Source: Mycobacterium sp. (GTDB lineage: Bacteria; Actinomycetota; Actinomycetes; Mycobacteriales; Mycobacteriaceae). Taken from it: DNA of 64,000 bases. The position numbers were made by a program, and so were the translations under genes. Below the pieces are notes generated by a model. It saw only the letters and a list, made by a program, of their open reading frames with translations, searched no databases and was not told the origin of the DNA. Shown here in pieces: positions 45,227 to 56,295 of the stretch (the stretch's first letter is position 1; each line of letters opens with the position of its first letter). Location: assembly GCF_002863225.1 (NCBI RefSeq), contig NZ_PKEK01000007.1:1-64000 (forward strand). The letters are read 5' to 3'.

Positions 45227-48200
45227 GTGTTCATGGCAGGCGACAGCGTCATCTACAGTGCCTCGGATCTGGCATCCGCGGCACGGTGTGAATACGCCCT
45301 GCTGAGGGAATTCGATGCGAAACTCGGTCGGGGGCAACGCGTCACGGTCACCGACGAATTGCTCGATCGCACCGCGACCCTGGGTGACGAGCACGAGCAA
45401 CGCCGGCTCGACCAGCTTCGCGACGTGCGCGGCGAGGTCGCGGTCATCGGCCGGCCGGTGCCGTTCACCGTCGACAACGTCACCGCGGCGGCAGACCAGA
45501 CCCGGCGGGCCGTCGAGCGCGGCGTCGACGTCGTCTACCAGGCCGCGATGTTCGACGGCCGCTTCGTCGGGTTCGCCGATTTCCTGGTGCTCCGTGACGG
45601 GAAGTATCAGGTCTCCGATACCAAGCTGGCCCGGTCGGCCAAGGTCACCGCGCTTCTTCAGATCGCCGCCTACGCAGAAACGTTGAGCCAGAAAGGAATT
45701 GTGGTACATCCGGAAGCCGAGCTGATTCTCGGCAACGGCTCCGTGGTCACCTACCAGGTCGACGAGCTGATTCCGGTGTATCGCGAACAACGCGCGCGAT
45801 TGCAGCGCCTGCTCGACGAGCACCTCGCCCAGGGCTCCCCGGTGAGCTGGGACGACACCGGCGTGCGCGCTTGCTTCCGCTGCCCGGCCTGCGAAGAGCA
45901 GGTGCGTGCTACCGACGATCTGTTGCTGGTTGCGGGCCTGCGCGTCACGCAGCGCGCGAAATTGCTCGACGCCGGCATCACGACCGTTGCCGAATTGGCC
46001 GCCCACGACGGTCCGGTGCCCGACGTGTCTGCTCGCTCGCTCACCGCGATGGTCGCTCAGGCCCGACTGCAGATGCTTCAACGCGTGAGCGGCACAGCGC
46101 AATTCGAGGTGGTGGACGCGCAACCGCTGACGCTGTTGCCCAACCCCGACGAGGGCGACCTGTTCTTCGACTTCGAGGGCGACCCGCTGTGGACCGCCGA
46201 CGGCGTCGACTGGGGCCTGGAGTATTTGTTCGGTGTTCTCGAAGGTGGCAGGGCGGGCAGATTCCACCCGCTGTGGGCGCACGACCGGCCAGACGAGCGG
46301 CAAGCCCTGATCGATTTTCTTGCGCTGGTGGCCAAGCGGCGCAAGCGATATCCGAACATGCACGTCTACCACTACGCCGCCTACGAGAAGACCGCCCTGC
46401 TGCGGCTGGCCGGACGCCACGGTGTCGGTGAGGACGAAGTCGACGACCTGCTGCGTAGCGGGACTCTGGTCGACCTGTATCCGATTGTGCGCAAGAGCAT
46501 TCGGACCGGCTCGGAGTCGTTGAGCCTCAAGGCGCTCGAGCCGCTGTACATGGGATCGCGGTTGCGATCGGGCGATGTCACGACGGCCACCGACTCGATC
46601 ACGCAGTACGCGAAATACAGCGAGTTGCGCGCCGACGGTGAACTCGACGACGCCGCGGCCGTGCTCAAAGAGATCGAGGACTACAACCAGTACGACTGCG
46701 TGTCCACTCGCGAGCTGCGCAATTGGCTGCTGATCCAGGCGTTCGAGGGTGGTGTCACTCCGCTTGGCGCGCAACCGGTTTCCGAGGGCGGCGCCATCGA
46801 GGAACCGGACGCGCTGGCAATGAAGCTGGAGGAGTTCTCCGGCGTCGCGGCGAGCGCCGACCGCACTCCCGAGCAAACGGCGGTCGCGCTGGTGTCGGCC
46901 GCCCGTGGGTATCACCGCCGGGAGGACAAGCCGTTCTGGTGGGCCCACTTCAACCGGCTGAACTACCCCGTCGACGAATGGTCCGGCGATGCTGACGTTT
47001 TCGTGGTCGACCAGGCGAAGGTCGCGGTCGACTGGAACAAGCCGCCGCGCGCGCAGAAAATGCAGCGACGGTTGCAGCTGACCGGTGAACTGGCCCGGGG
47101 CGCGCTCAACTCCAAGGTGTACGCGCTCTACGAGCCGCCGGCACCGGCCGGCCTGACCGACAACCCCGACCGGCGTGCGACCGGGCACGCCGAGGTGGTC
47201 GAGTGCGATGACCCGACTGTCCCGACCGAGGTCATCATCCTGGAGCGAACTCCGCCGGACGGCAACACCTTTCACGAGCTGCCGTTTGCGCTGACGCCGA
47301 ACGGGCTGGTCAACACCAAGCCACTGCGCGAAGCCGTCGAACGGGCCGCGGTCGACGTCGCTGCGGCACTGCCAGACCTTCCCGACACCGCGGCGATGGA
47401 CATCCTGCTGCGCCGCCCGCCGCGGACCCGCAGCGGCGCCGGCCTCCCGCGGCACGGTGACGCCATCGACGACATCACCGCCGCCGTAGCCGACCTCGAT
47501 TGCTCCTACCTCGCGGTGCACGGTCCGCCGGGCACCGGCAAGACCTATACGGCCGCGCATGTGATCACCCGGCTGGTCGCCGAATCCGGCTGGCGCATCG
47601 GCGTCGTCGCGCAGTCACACGCCGTGGTGGAGAACCTGCTGCAGGGCACGATCGACGCCGGCATCGACCCGGCACGGGTCGCCAAGAAGAATGCCGACCG
47701 CGGCCACGTCGACTGGCAGGTGATCGGCGACAGCGAGTACGCCGCCTTCATCAGCAGCACAACAGGGTGTGTGATCGGTGGAACGGCGTGGGACTTCGCC
47801 AACCCGGGCCGGGTTCCGCCGGGCAGCCTGGACCTGCTCGTCATCGACGAGGCCGGCCAGTTCTGTCTGGCCAACACCATCGCGGTGGCCGCCGCGGCCG
47901 CGAACCTGCTGCTGCTCGGCGACCCACAGCAGCTGCCCCAGGTCAGCCAGGGCACCCATCCCGAACCGGTCGACGGCTCCGCGTTGGGCTGGCTGGTCGA
48001 ACACCACCGCACCCTGCCCGCCGAACGCGGCTACTTCCTGGACCGTTCGCGGCGAATGCATCCCGCGGTGTGTGCCCCGGTATCGACGTTGGCCTACGAG
48101 GGCAGGTTGCAGCCCCTCGCCGAAGTCACCGCGGCGCGGCAGTTGGACGGGCATCCGCCGGGGCTACAGGTGCTTCGCGTCCAACACGAGGGCAATTCGA

Positions 48201-48655
48201 CCGAGAGCCCCGAGGAAGCCGACGCCATCGCCGACCTGATTCAGACGCTGGTCGGCCGGGCGTGGACCACCGAGAAAGGCACCCGGCCCTTGACGCCCGC
48301 CGACGTGCTGGTCCTGGCGCCGTACAACGCTCAGGTCGTGCTGCTGCGTCGACACCTGGCCGACGCGGGACTCGGCGAGGTGCGGGTGGGGACCGTCGAC
48401 AAGTTCCAGGGTGCCGAGGCGCCGGTGGCGATCGTGTCGATGACCGCGTCGTCCGTCGAGGACATCCCGCGCGGAATCCCGTTCTTGCTCAAACGGAATC
48501 GGCTCAACGTCGCGATCAGCCGAGCGCAGTACTGCGCGGTTGTCGTGCGTGCGGACGCGCTGACCGAGTACCTGCCTGCCGCGCCGACCGGCCTGGTGGA
48601 GCTCGGCGCCTTTCTCGCGTTGACGACGCCCGATCGTGCCGCGCCCGACGTTTAG
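45227..48655 (+). CDS. RecB-like nuclease / RNase H-like exonuclease / superfamily 1 helicase (Rv1251c type)
   Basis: 1142 residues. The N-terminal ~300 belong to the TM0106 RecB-like nuclease family ([10 protein letters not shown], a four-cysteine-like CFRCPAC segment). Next comes an RNase H-type exonuclease domain starting at about D315 (DFEGDP). An SF1 helicase ends the protein: Walker A GPPGTGKT at 766-773, DEAG at 874-877, and motif V-VI region [12 protein letters not shown]. It should be a DNA or RNA processing motor. The GTG at 45227 is the chosen start. The TAG stop lies in TTAG and is shared with the convergent pump gene. Confidence 0.88.
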   Translation: MFMAGDSVIYSASDLASAARCEYALLREFDAKLGRGQRVTVTDELLDRTATLGDEHEQRRLDQLRDVRGEVAVIGRPVPFTVDNVTAAADQTRRAVERGVDVVYQAAMFDGRFVGFADFLVLRDGKYQVSDTKLARSAKVTALLQIAAYAETLSQKGIVVHPEAELILGNGSVVTYQVDELIPVYREQRARLQRLLDEHLAQGSPVSWDDTGVRACFRCPACEEQVRATDDLLLVAGLRVTQRAKLLDAGITTVAELAAHDGPVPDVSARSLTAMVAQARLQMLQRVSGTAQFEVVDAQPLTLLPNPDEGDLFFDFEGDPLWTADGVDWGLEYLFGVLEGGRAGRFHPLWAHDRPDERQALIDFLALVAKRRKRYPNMHVYHYAAYEKTALLRLAGRHGVGEDEVDDLLRSGTLVDLYPIVRKSIRTGSESLSLKALEPLYMGSRLRSGDVTTATDSITQYAKYSELRADGELDDAAAVLKEIEDYNQYDCVSTRELRNWLLIQAFEGGVTPLGAQPVSEGGAIEEPDALAMKLEEFSGVAASADRTPEQTAVALVSAARGYHRREDKPFWWAHFNRLNYPVDEWSGDADVFVVDQAKVAVDWNKPPRAQKMQRRLQLTGELARGALNSKVYALYEPPAPAGLTDNPDRRATGHAEVVECDDPTVPTEVIILERTPPDGNTFHELPFALTPNGLVNTKPLREAVERAAVDVAAALPDLPDTAAMDILLRRPPRTRSGAGLPRHGDAIDDITAAVADLDCSYLAVHGPPGTGKTYTAAHVITRLVAESGWRIGVVAQSHAVVENLLQGTIDAGIDPARVAKKNADRGHVDWQVIGDSEYAAFISSTTGCVIGGTAWDFANPGRVPPGSLDLLVIDEAGQFCLANTIAVAAAAANLLLLGDPQQLPQVSQGTHPEPVDGSALGWLVEHHRTLPAERGYFLDRSRRMHPAVCAPVSTLAYEGRLQPLAEVTAARQLDGHPPGLQVLRVQHEGNSTESPEEADAIADLIQTLVGRAWTTEKGTRPLTPADVLVLAPYNAQVVLLRRHLADAGLGEVRVGTVDKFQGAEAPVAIVSMTASSVEDIPRGIPFLLKRNRLNVAISRAQYCAVVVRADALTEYLPAAPTGLVELGAFLALTTPDRAAPDV

Positions 48656-50742
48656 CGCCGTCGCGGACCTTGGTCGGGATCGGGACGGGGTCGCCGGCTG
48701 GGCGGCGGCCGGTGCTGGCCGTTGCGCCGGTCGTCAGGGAAAGTGGCCCCGCCGTAGGTGTCGATGATGTCGTCGAACGCCGGCTGTTCGGGCTCGACCC
48801 CCCGGCGCGTCGGCGGCGGGAATTGCTCGACCGGAGCGAATCGCTGGTCGTCCTCGTCGCGAGATCCGTTGGGAGTGTCCCTGACCGCCGCGATCTCGGT
48901 GGTCGCGGTCGTGTCGTCGAGCAGGCTGTGCCACGACTCGACCGGCGCGCTGCGCCAGCTCTCGGCCGGTGCCGCCAGCGGCGGCTCCCGATGGGTGGCC
49001 AGCGGCTCGGTGAGCGGCTCGGCAGCACGCCCGCGGGCCGGCGGAGCGGGCGGCGCTTGTCGCCGCGGCGCAGCGGGCCGGGGCGGGGTCAGCGTGTACT
49101 CGACGTAGTCGTCGTCATCGTCGAAGCCTTCCCGGTAGCCGTCGAATCCACTCGCGAAGCCCTCCGGGGCGCTGGGCCGTACCCGAACCCGACGGGTCGG
49201 CGCGTCCGGGCCGCCTGAGGCGGTCCCGTCGGCGGGCAATTCGCCGTCCGTCGACGCCCCATCGGATCCGATCAGGAAGATCGCCGCACCGATCCCGAAC
49301 AACGCGACGAACGCCGGCAACAGCATCGACTGCGACATCGCGGCGGCGAACGGCTCGTGCAGGAATTCCGGCATCTCAAGGCCTCCGCCTTCGCCGGCCG
49401 GTGGGCCCGACCCACCGTCGGGCATCGGCCCCAGCGCGGAGGTGATGCGCGACGTCATGAACGACGCCATCGCCGCGCTGCCCAGCACGGCGCCCACCTG
49501 ACGCGTCGCGTTGAAGACCCCGGAGCTGGCGCCGGCGAACTGCGGCGGCAGATTGCGGGTCGCCGTCGCGGTGATCGGCGCCCAGATGAAGGCATTCGAA
49601 ACACCCAGGACGAAGAACGGCAGCACCAATTCCCAGATCGGGGTGGTCGGCGTCATCACGATCGACAGCCAGGTGAGACCGATTGCCAGACAGGAGAACC
49701 CGAATCCGACAACCGGGCGCGGGTGTACGAGATCAACCAGCCGGCCGCCGACCGGCGCCAGCACGCCGCTGGTGATGGCCATCGGCGCGGTCAGCAGCGC
49801 CGCCCGGGTCGGCGACAATCCGCACACCGACTGGGCGTAGAACATCAGCGGCAGGATCATCGCGGTGGCCGCGAATGCGATGACGACCGCCGCGGCATTG
49901 CACAGCCCGAAGTCGCGGTAGCGGAATATGTCCAGCGGGATCAGCGGCTCGTAGTGGCTGATCGACTGCCAGTACACGAACGCCGTCATGAACCCGATCC
50001 CGGCGACCAGCACCGCCCAGATCCACGGCGCCCAGTGGTGGGACTGGCCCTCCTGCAGGGAGAACACGATCAGGAACATCCCCACCCCGGACAGCGCCAC
50101 GCCGACGAGGTCGAAGCGGTGCTTCTGGGTGGGCAGGTCCGGCACCAGCCACACGGCCAGCGCCAGGCCGATGACGCCGATCGGCACGTTGACGAAGAAG
50201 ATCCACGCCCAGCCCATCGCGTCCACCAGCACGCCACCGGCCAGCGGCCCGACCAGCGTGGCCACCCCGGCGGTGGCGCCCCACACACTCGTCGCCACCC
50301 CGCGGCCCTCTTGCGGAAATATCCGGGTGATGAGCGACAGCGTCTGCGGGCTCATCACCGCGGCACCGATGCCCTGGGCCACCCGCGCGGTGATCAGCAT
50401 CCCGATGGTGCCGGACAGGCCGCACCACAGCGAGGCGGCGGTGAAGACGGTCAAACCGATCACATACAGGTTCTTCGGGCCGAATCGGTCCCCGAGCCGG
50501 CCGGCCACCAGCAGCGGCACCGCGTAGGCGAGCAGGTAGGCACTGGTCACCCAGATGACCGTGTCGTAGCCGGTGCCGAGCTTCACCATGATGCTGGGGT
50601 TGGCGACCGCGACGATCGTCGAGTCCAGCAGGATCATGAAGAAGCCGACCATCATGGCCCACAGCGCGTTCCACGGCTTCACGTCGTCAGGATTCGACGC
50701 CGGCTCACCGCCCGGGCGCCGACGTGCAGTCGCCGTCGTCAT
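48652..50742 (-). CDS. EmrB/QacA-type MFS drug exporter with long C-terminal tail
   Basis: 696 residues. About 14 membrane helices (to about 490), with family signatures [14 protein letters not shown] near 39-52 and the motif C region in helix 5. It exports drugs or lipids with proton exchange. A hydrophilic tail of ~200 residues rich in Pro, Arg, Asp and Ala follows, so the protein is ~120 longer than the Rv1250 I recall. The start overlaps the stop of the PadR gene (ATGA), making a regulator-pump operon. Confidence 0.9.
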   Translation of the reverse strand: MTTATARRRPGGEPASNPDDVKPWNALWAMMVGFFMILLDSTIVAVANPSIMVKLGTGYDTVIWVTSAYLLAYAVPLLVAGRLGDRFGPKNLYVIGLTVFTAASLWCGLSGTIGMLITARVAQGIGAAVMSPQTLSLITRIFPQEGRGVATSVWGATAGVATLVGPLAGGVLVDAMGWAWIFFVNVPIGVIGLALAVWLVPDLPTQKHRFDLVGVALSGVGMFLIVFSLQEGQSHHWAPWIWAVLVAGIGFMTAFVYWQSISHYEPLIPLDIFRYRDFGLCNAAAVVIAFAATAMILPLMFYAQSVCGLSPTRAALLTAPMAITSGVLAPVGGRLVDLVHPRPVVGFGFSCLAIGLTWLSIVMTPTTPIWELVLPFFVLGVSNAFIWAPITATATRNLPPQFAGASSGVFNATRQVGAVLGSAAMASFMTSRITSALGPMPDGGSGPPAGEGGGLEMPEFLHEPFAAAMSQSMLLPAFVALFGIGAAIFLIGSDGASTDGELPADGTASGGPDAPTRRVRVRPSAPEGFASGFDGYREGFDDDDDYVEYTLTPPRPAAPRRQAPPAPPARGRAAEPLTEPLATHREPPLAAPAESWRSAPVESWHSLLDDTTATTEIAAVRDTPNGSRDEDDQRFAPVEQFPPPTRRGVEPEQPAFDDIIDTYGGATFPDDRRNGQHRPPPSRRPRPDPDQGPRRR

Positions 50743-51308
50743 GTCTTCACCCCGTCCGTTCGTAGCCCCGACCGATCGGATCGCATCGAGCCGGCAAAGC
50801 CTCGCAGCCAGGACAGCTCGGACCGCGTGGTTGCCAGCAGGTAGTCGAATGCCACCAGGTATCCGGCGGGTGTGATGCCGGCATCCCGCAGCGCCATGAT
50901 GTCTGCGGCGCGGGACTCCAGCGCCCCAACCCGGTCTTCCACTGCATTCAGCGCGGCATCGTCGTCCAGCGTATCGATCTCCGCGAGTGCAACCGCGAAC
51001 TGCGGAAACTCGTGCGCCGGCACCGCGATGAGTTCACCGACCCGATCGGCGAGCGCCTCGGCCCCGGCGTCGGTGATCTCGTAGATGGCCCGCTCGGGCC
51101 GTTTGCCGTCGCGTGCGGTGCCCGCGCGACGGATCAGCTTCTCGTCGGTGAGGCGGTCGACGACGTGGTAGAGCGATCCGGGGCGGACCTTCACGATGCG
51201 GTCGGCATGCCGCTCGACCAGCGTCTGGACCATCTCGTAACCGTGCATCGGGCGTCCGCGCAGCAGCGCCAGCACCGAGATTCCCAGTGCGGTGAGTTGA
51301 TAGGCCAT
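50739..51308 (-). CDS. PadR-family transcriptional regulator
   Basis: 189 residues. The PadR winged helix is at about 5-85 ([31 protein letters not shown]), and the C-terminal helical Vir_act_alpha_C-like domain completes the protein. PadR proteins usually repress an adjacent exporter and are released by its substrates. It is first in an operon with the MFS gene. Two AACGGAC direct repeats lie ~100 bp upstream. Confidence 0.9.
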   Translation of the reverse strand: MAYQLTALGISVLALLRGRPMHGYEMVQTLVERHADRIVKVRPGSLYHVVDRLTDEKLIRRAGTARDGKRPERAIYEITDAGAEALADRVGELIAVPAHEFPQFAVALAEIDTLDDDAALNAVEDRVGALESRAADIMALRDAGITPAGYLVAFDYLLATTRSELSWLRGFAGSMRSDRSGLRTDGVKT

Positions 51309-51403
51309 CGGCTTTCCGTCTTGTTTGGGATCGTCGCGGTCACTCTCCGGACCGGGAGCGAATCTGCCTGTGTCCTCGCACCTGTCTGCGGTGGATTATT
51401 CCT

Positions 51404-51423
51404 AACGGACTATTCGAACGGAC
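51404..51423. promoter_or_regulatory. Direct repeat AACGGAC spaced 13 bp, upstream of the PadR gene
   Basis: AACGGAC occurs at 51404-51410 and 51417-51423. It lies in the 268 bp divergent region between the PadR gene and the membrane-protein gene. It is a possible site for PadR or another regulator. Confidence 0.3.
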
Positions 51424-51576
51424 GGGTGGCCCCACGTCGCCGGAGGCCGGCGCTAGCCTGAGATAACGTCACTGCCCGCGAAGGACCCGGGGATTGCAGC
51501 AATGCCGCCGGGTGACAATGCGGGTTGCGAAGCGGCCCGGGGAAGAACCCGGGTCCACCACGACCCGGAGGCTTCC

Positions 51577-52332
51577 ATGTTCGCCCGACGGAAACGGTCA
51601 TCGGCCGACTCGCTGCCCGCGACCACCGAAGGCAAGCCGAAGAGGTCGGCGCGGGCGCTGGCCAGCATCATCGAGCGCAGCTCGCGTATTCAAGGACCTG
51701 CCGCGACGGCCTACGTGGAGCGGCTGCGCCGCGCCGACCCCGAAGCCAGCCCCGCTGCAATCGTGTCGAAGCTGGAGAAGCGCTACGTGACCGCGGTGAC
51801 GGCCAGCGGCGCCGCCGTCGGTTCGGCCGCGGTGCTGCCCGGGTTGGGCACGTTGGCGGCGCTGTCGGCGTCGGCCGGTGAGACCGCGGTGTTCCTGGAG
51901 GCGACGGCGTTTTACGCGCTGGCGGTCGCGTCGGTGTACGGCATCTCGACCGACGACCGGGAGCGACGACGCACGCTGGTGCTGTCGGTACTGGTCGGGG
52001 ACGACAGCAAGCACGCCATGTCCGAACTGATCGGCGGCGGGCGCACCAGCGGGGCGTGGTTGTCCGAAGGGATGGCCTCCCTGCCGATGCCGGCGTTGTC
52101 GCAGCTGAACTCGCGCCTGCTCAAGCGGGCGGTCCGGCGCTTCACTCTGCGTCGTAGCGCACTGTTGTTCGGCAAGGTCCTTCCGGTCGGGATCGGTGCC
52201 GGTATCGGCGCCGTGGGCAATCGGCTGGCGGGCAAGCGGATCGTGCAGAACGCGCGCCAGGCCTTCGGAACGCCGCCGGCGAAGTGGCCGGTCACCCTGC
52301 ACCTGCTGCCGTCGGCGTCCGACGCGCACTGA
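51577..52332 (+). CDS. Conserved membrane-associated protein (Rv1249c type)
   Basis: 251 residues. A basic N-terminus is followed by two hydrophobic glycine/alanine-rich segments (about 72-90 and 95-125, TASGAAVGSAAVLPGLGT...) and a third near 205-220. Family is not recognised beyond its mycobacterial neighbourhood. Start ATG 51577 with GGAGG 5 bases upstream; an in-frame start 25 codons earlier is unlikely. It precedes kgd by ~117 bp and may be transcribed with or separately from it. Confidence 0.75.
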   Translation: MFARRKRSSADSLPATTEGKPKRSARALASIIERSSRIQGPAATAYVERLRRADPEASPAAIVSKLEKRYVTAVTASGAAVGSAAVLPGLGTLAALSASAGETAVFLEATAFYALAVASVYGISTDDRERRRTLVLSVLVGDDSKHAMSELIGGGRTSGAWLSEGMASLPMPALSQLNSRLLKRAVRRFTLRRSALLFGKVLPVGIGAGIGAVGNRLAGKRIVQNARQAFGTPPAKWPVTLHLLPSASDAH

Positions 52333-52449
52333 GCGGGGCGCTGATCGAACTCACATGGCGGATCGCCGCTGAAGGGTTAGCCTTTATGGGGCCAATGACA
52401 AGCGTGGGAGAGCGCTTTCCGGACAGAGGAATCGAGGCGAGCAGCTGCT

Positions 52450-55400
52450 GTGAGCAGTACGAGTTCACCATTCGGACAGAACGAATGGTTGGTCGAGGAG
52501 ATGTACCGCAAATTCCGTGACGACCCGTCCTCGGTCGACGCGAGCTGGCACGACTTTCTGGTCGACTACAACCCCGACCCGGCCGCCGATGCGCCCGCTG
52601 AGCTGAAGCCGGCCAAGCCGGCGCCCCCGCCTGCCGCAGCTCCTCCGCCCGCAGCTCCCCCGCCCGCAGTCACTCCCCCGCAGGCCGCGCCCGTTCCCGC
52701 CGCGTCCGGTAACGGCGCGCCCACCACCCCGAAACCCGCCGCACCGCCGGCCGCCGAAGCTCCGAAGCCGGCCTCCAAGCCGTCCGGGCCCCCGCCCGCC
52801 GAGGGCGACGAGAACCAGATACTGCGCGGAGCGGCCGCAGCGGTCGTAAAAAACATGTCGCAGTCGCTGGAGCTCCCGACGGCGACCAGCGTTCGGGCCA
52901 TCCCGGCCAAGCTGATGATCGACAACCGCGTGGTGATCAACAACCAGCTGAAACGCACCCGCGGCGGCAAGGTTTCGTTCACCCACATTCTCGGCTACGC
53001 CCTGGTGCAGGCGCTGAAGAGCTTCCCGAACCTGAACCGGCACTACGCCGAGATCGACGGCAAGCCGAACGCGGTGACACCCGCCCACATCAACTTGGGT
53101 CTGGCCATCGACCTGCAGGGCAAGGACGGCAAGCGATCACTGGTGGTCGCCGGGATCAAGCGTTGCGAGGCCATGAGTTTCGGCCAGTTCGTCGCGGCAT
53201 ACGAGGACATCGTCCGGCGGGCCCGCGACGGCAAGCTGACCGCCGAAGACTTTGCCGGCGTGACGATTTCGCTGACCAACCCCGGCACCATCGGCACCGT
53301 GCACTCGGTGCCGCGACTGATGGCCGGTCAGGGCGCGATCATCGGCGTGGGTGCGATGGAATATCCCGCCGAGTTCCAGGGCGCCAGCGCCGAGCGGATC
53401 GCCGAGTTGGGCATCGGCAAGCTCATCACCCTGACCTCGACCTACGACCACCGCATCATCCAGGGCGCGGAGTCCGGTGACTTCTTGCGCACCATTCACG
53501 AACTGCTTCTCGCCGACGGTTTCTGGGACGAGCTGTTCCGCGAGATGGGTGTGCCCTACCTGCCGATTCGGTGGAGCACCGACAACCCCGACACGATCGT
53601 CGACAAGAACGCCCGCGTGATGGAGTTGATCGCGGCCTACCGCAACCGCGGGCATCTGATGGCCGACATCGACCCACTTCGGTTGGACAACACCAGGTTC
53701 CGTAGCCACCCCGACCTCGAGGTGGTCACCCACGGGCTGACCCTGTGGGACCTCGACCGGGTGTTCAAGGTCAACGGCTTCGGCGGCTCGGAGTACAAGA
53801 AGCTGCGCGACATCCTGGGGCTGTTGCGCGACGCCTACTGCCGGCACATCGGCGTCGAGTACACCCACATCCTCGACCCCGAACAGCAGCGCTGGCTGGA
53901 AGAACGCGTCGAGACCAAGCACGTCAAACCGACTGTGGCGCAGCAGAAGTACATCCTGAGCAAGCTGAACGCCGCCGAGGCGTTCGAGACCTTCCTGCAG
54001 ACCAAATATGTTGGGCAGAAGCGGTTCTCACTTGAAGGCGCCGAGAGCACCATCCCGCTGATGGACGCCGCCATCGACCAGTGCGCCGAGCACGGCCTGG
54101 ACGAAGTCGTCATCGGCATGCCGCACCGCGGCCGGCTGAACGTGCTGGCCAACATCGTCGGCAAGCCGTACTCGCAGATCTTCAGCGAGTTCGAGGGCAA
54201 CCTCAACCCCGCCCAGGCGCACGGCTCCGGTGACGTCAAGTACCACCTCGGCGCCACCGGTGTGTACATCCAGATGTTCGGCGACAACGACATTCAGGTG
54301 TCGCTGACGGCGAACCCGTCGCACCTGGAGGCTGTCGACCCGGTGCTGGAAGGCCTGGTCCGGGCCAAGCAGGACCTGCTCGACAAGGGCGAGGGCGAAC
54401 GCGGCAACTCCGTCGTGCCGATGATGCTGCACGGCGACGCCGCCTTCGCCGGGCAGGGTGTGGTCGCCGAGACGCTGAACCTGGCCAAGCTGCCCGGCTA
54501 CCGGGTCGGCGGCACCATCCACATCATCGTCAACAACCAGATCGGGTTCACCACCGCACCGGAGTACTCGCGATCCAGCGAATACTGCACCGACGTCGCG
54601 AAAATGATTGGCGCCCCGATCTTCCACGTCAACGGCGACGACCCGGAAGCCTGCGTCTGGGTGGCCAAGCTGGCAGTCGACTTTCGGCAGAAGTTCAAGA
54701 AAGACGTCATCATCGACATGCTGTGCTACCGCCGGCGCGGGCACAACGAGGGCGACGACCCGTCGATGACGAACCCGTACATGTACGACGTCGTCGACGT
54801 CAAACGCGGCGTCCGCAAGACTTACACCGAAGCGCTGATCGGCCGTGGCGACATCTCGATGAAGGAGGCCGAGGACGCACTGCGCGACTACCAGGGCCAA
54901 CTCGAGCGGGTCTTCAACGACGTCCGCGAATTGGAGAAGCACGGCGTTCAGGCGAGCATGTCGGTGGAGTCCAACCAGATGCTCGCGGCCGGCCTGGACA
55001 CCGCCGTCGACAAGGCCCTGCTGGCCCGCATCGGCGACGCATTCCTCGCTCTGCCAGACGAATTCGCCGCTCACCCGCGCGTGACTCCGGTGTTGGAGAA
55101 GCGCCGCGAGATGGCCTACGAAGGCAAGATCGACTGGGCCTTCGGCGAATTGCTGGCGCTGGGCACGCTGGTGGCCGAAGGCAAGCTGGTGCGGTTGTCC
55201 GGTCAGGACACCCGACGCGGCACCTTCTCCCAACGGCATTCGGTGATCATCGACCGTCAGACCGGCGAGGAGTTCACCCCGCTGCAGCTGCTGACCATCG
55301 ACAAGGACGGCAACCCGACCGGCGGCAAGTTCATGGTGTTCGACTCACCGCTGTCGGAGTACGCGGCGGTCGGTTTCGAGTACGGCTACACCGTCGGCAA

Positions 55401-56187
55401 CCCGGACGCATTGGTGTTGTGGGAGGGGCAGTTCGGCGACTTCGTCAACGGCGCCCAGTCCATCATCGACGAATTCATCAGCTCCGGTGAGGCCAAGTGG
55501 GGCCAGTTGTCCAGCGTGGTGCTGCTGCTGCCGCACGGCCACGAAGGCCAGGGCCCCGACCACACCTCGGGCCGCATCGAGCGCTTCCTGCAGCTGTGGG
55601 CCGAGGGATCGATGACGATCGCGGTGCCGTCGACTCCGGCCAACTATTTCCACCTGCTGCGCCGCCACGCCCTCGACGGGGTGCAGCGCCCGCTGATCGT
55701 GTTCACCCCGAAGTCGATGCTGCGCAACAAGGCCGCGGTCAGCGACATCCGGGCCTTCACCGAGGACAGGTTTCACTCGGTGCTCGAAGAGCCGACCTAC
55801 GAAGAGGGCATCGGCGACCGCAACAAGGCCACGCGGATGTTGTTGACCAGCGGCAAGATCTACTACGAGCTGGCCGCTCGCAAGGCCAAGGAGAACCGGG
55901 ACGATGTCGCGATCGTGCGCATCGAGCAGCTTGCCCCGCTGCCGTTCCACCGCCTCCAGGAGACGCTGGATCGCTACCCGAACGTCAGCCAGTACTTCTG
56001 GGTGCAGGAGGAGCCGGCCAACCAGGGCGCATGGCCGCGGTTCGGTCTCGAGCTGCCTGAGCTGTTCGACGACAAACTGGTTGGCATCAAACGGATTTCA
56101 CGTCGCGCGATGTCGGCACCGTCGTCGGGCTCGTCGAAGGTGCACGCCGTCGAGCAGCAGGAGATCCTCGACGAGGCGTTTCGCTGA
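52450..56187 (+). CDS. kgd: Multifunctional 2-oxoglutarate dehydrogenase/decarboxylase KGD
   Basis: A 1245-residue ThDP enzyme of the TCA cycle, with fused E2-like and E1 parts as in mycobacterial KGD (SucA). Residues 1-41 are the conserved N-terminal segment ([12 protein letters not shown]). A Pro/Ala-rich linker spans about 43-120. The E2-like acyltransferase domain (about 120-365) has DHR with His334. The E1 part carries the GD(A/G) ThDP motif at 662-664. It acts in the decarboxylation of 2-oxoglutarate, and in mycobacteria it is controlled by GarA at the E1 part. Start GTG at 52450, agreeing with the family N-terminus. Confidence 0.96.
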   Translation: MSSTSSPFGQNEWLVEEMYRKFRDDPSSVDASWHDFLVDYNPDPAADAPAELKPAKPAPPPAAAPPPAAPPPAVTPPQAAPVPAASGNGAPTTPKPAAPPAAEAPKPASKPSGPPPAEGDENQILRGAAAAVVKNMSQSLELPTATSVRAIPAKLMIDNRVVINNQLKRTRGGKVSFTHILGYALVQALKSFPNLNRHYAEIDGKPNAVTPAHINLGLAIDLQGKDGKRSLVVAGIKRCEAMSFGQFVAAYEDIVRRARDGKLTAEDFAGVTISLTNPGTIGTVHSVPRLMAGQGAIIGVGAMEYPAEFQGASAERIAELGIGKLITLTSTYDHRIIQGAESGDFLRTIHELLLADGFWDELFREMGVPYLPIRWSTDNPDTIVDKNARVMELIAAYRNRGHLMADIDPLRLDNTRFRSHPDLEVVTHGLTLWDLDRVFKVNGFGGSEYKKLRDILGLLRDAYCRHIGVEYTHILDPEQQRWLEERVETKHVKPTVAQQKYILSKLNAAEAFETFLQTKYVGQKRFSLEGAESTIPLMDAAIDQCAEHGLDEVVIGMPHRGRLNVLANIVGKPYSQIFSEFEGNLNPAQAHGSGDVKYHLGATGVYIQMFGDNDIQVSLTANPSHLEAVDPVLEGLVRAKQDLLDKGEGERGNSVVPMMLHGDAAFAGQGVVAETLNLAKLPGYRVGGTIHIIVNNQIGFTTAPEYSRSSEYCTDVAKMIGAPIFHVNGDDPEACVWVAKLAVDFRQKFKKDVIIDMLCYRRRGHNEGDDPSMTNPYMYDVVDVKRGVRKTYTEALIGRGDISMKEAEDALRDYQGQLERVFNDVRELEKHGVQASMSVESNQMLAAGLDTAVDKALLARIGDAFLALPDEFAAHPRVTPVLEKRREMAYEGKIDWAFGELLALGTLVAEGKLVRLSGQDTRRGTFSQRHSVIIDRQTGEEFTPLQLLTIDKDGNPTGGKFMVFDSPLSEYAAVGFEYGYTVGNPDALVLWEGQFGDFVNGAQSIIDEFISSGEAKWGQLSSVVLLLPHGHEGQGPDHTSGRIERFLQLWAEGSMTIAVPSTPANYFHLLRRHALDGVQRPLIVFTPKSMLRNKAAVSDIRAFTEDRFHSVLEEPTYEEGIGDRNKATRMLLTSGKIYYELAARKAKENRDDVAIVRIEQLAPLPFHRLQETLDRYPNVSQYFWVQEEPANQGAWPRFGLELPELFDDKLVGIKRISRRAMSAPSSGSSKVHAVEQQEILDEAFR

Positions 56188-56295
56188 CCGGTTGAGCGTG
56201 GCACTGCTGCCGTCAGTCTCGTCGAGTTCGACGCTGGCGCGGTAGTCCGCGAGTGCGCAGCACGCCGGCGTCGATCTCGGCGCCTGAAACCCCGG

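Noticed and set aside
45059..47560. Very long open frame on the minus strand (over 830 codons)
   Set aside because: It is antisense to the nuclease/helicase gene, whose domains are unmistakable. High GC content keeps antisense frames open. Its protein has no family motifs.
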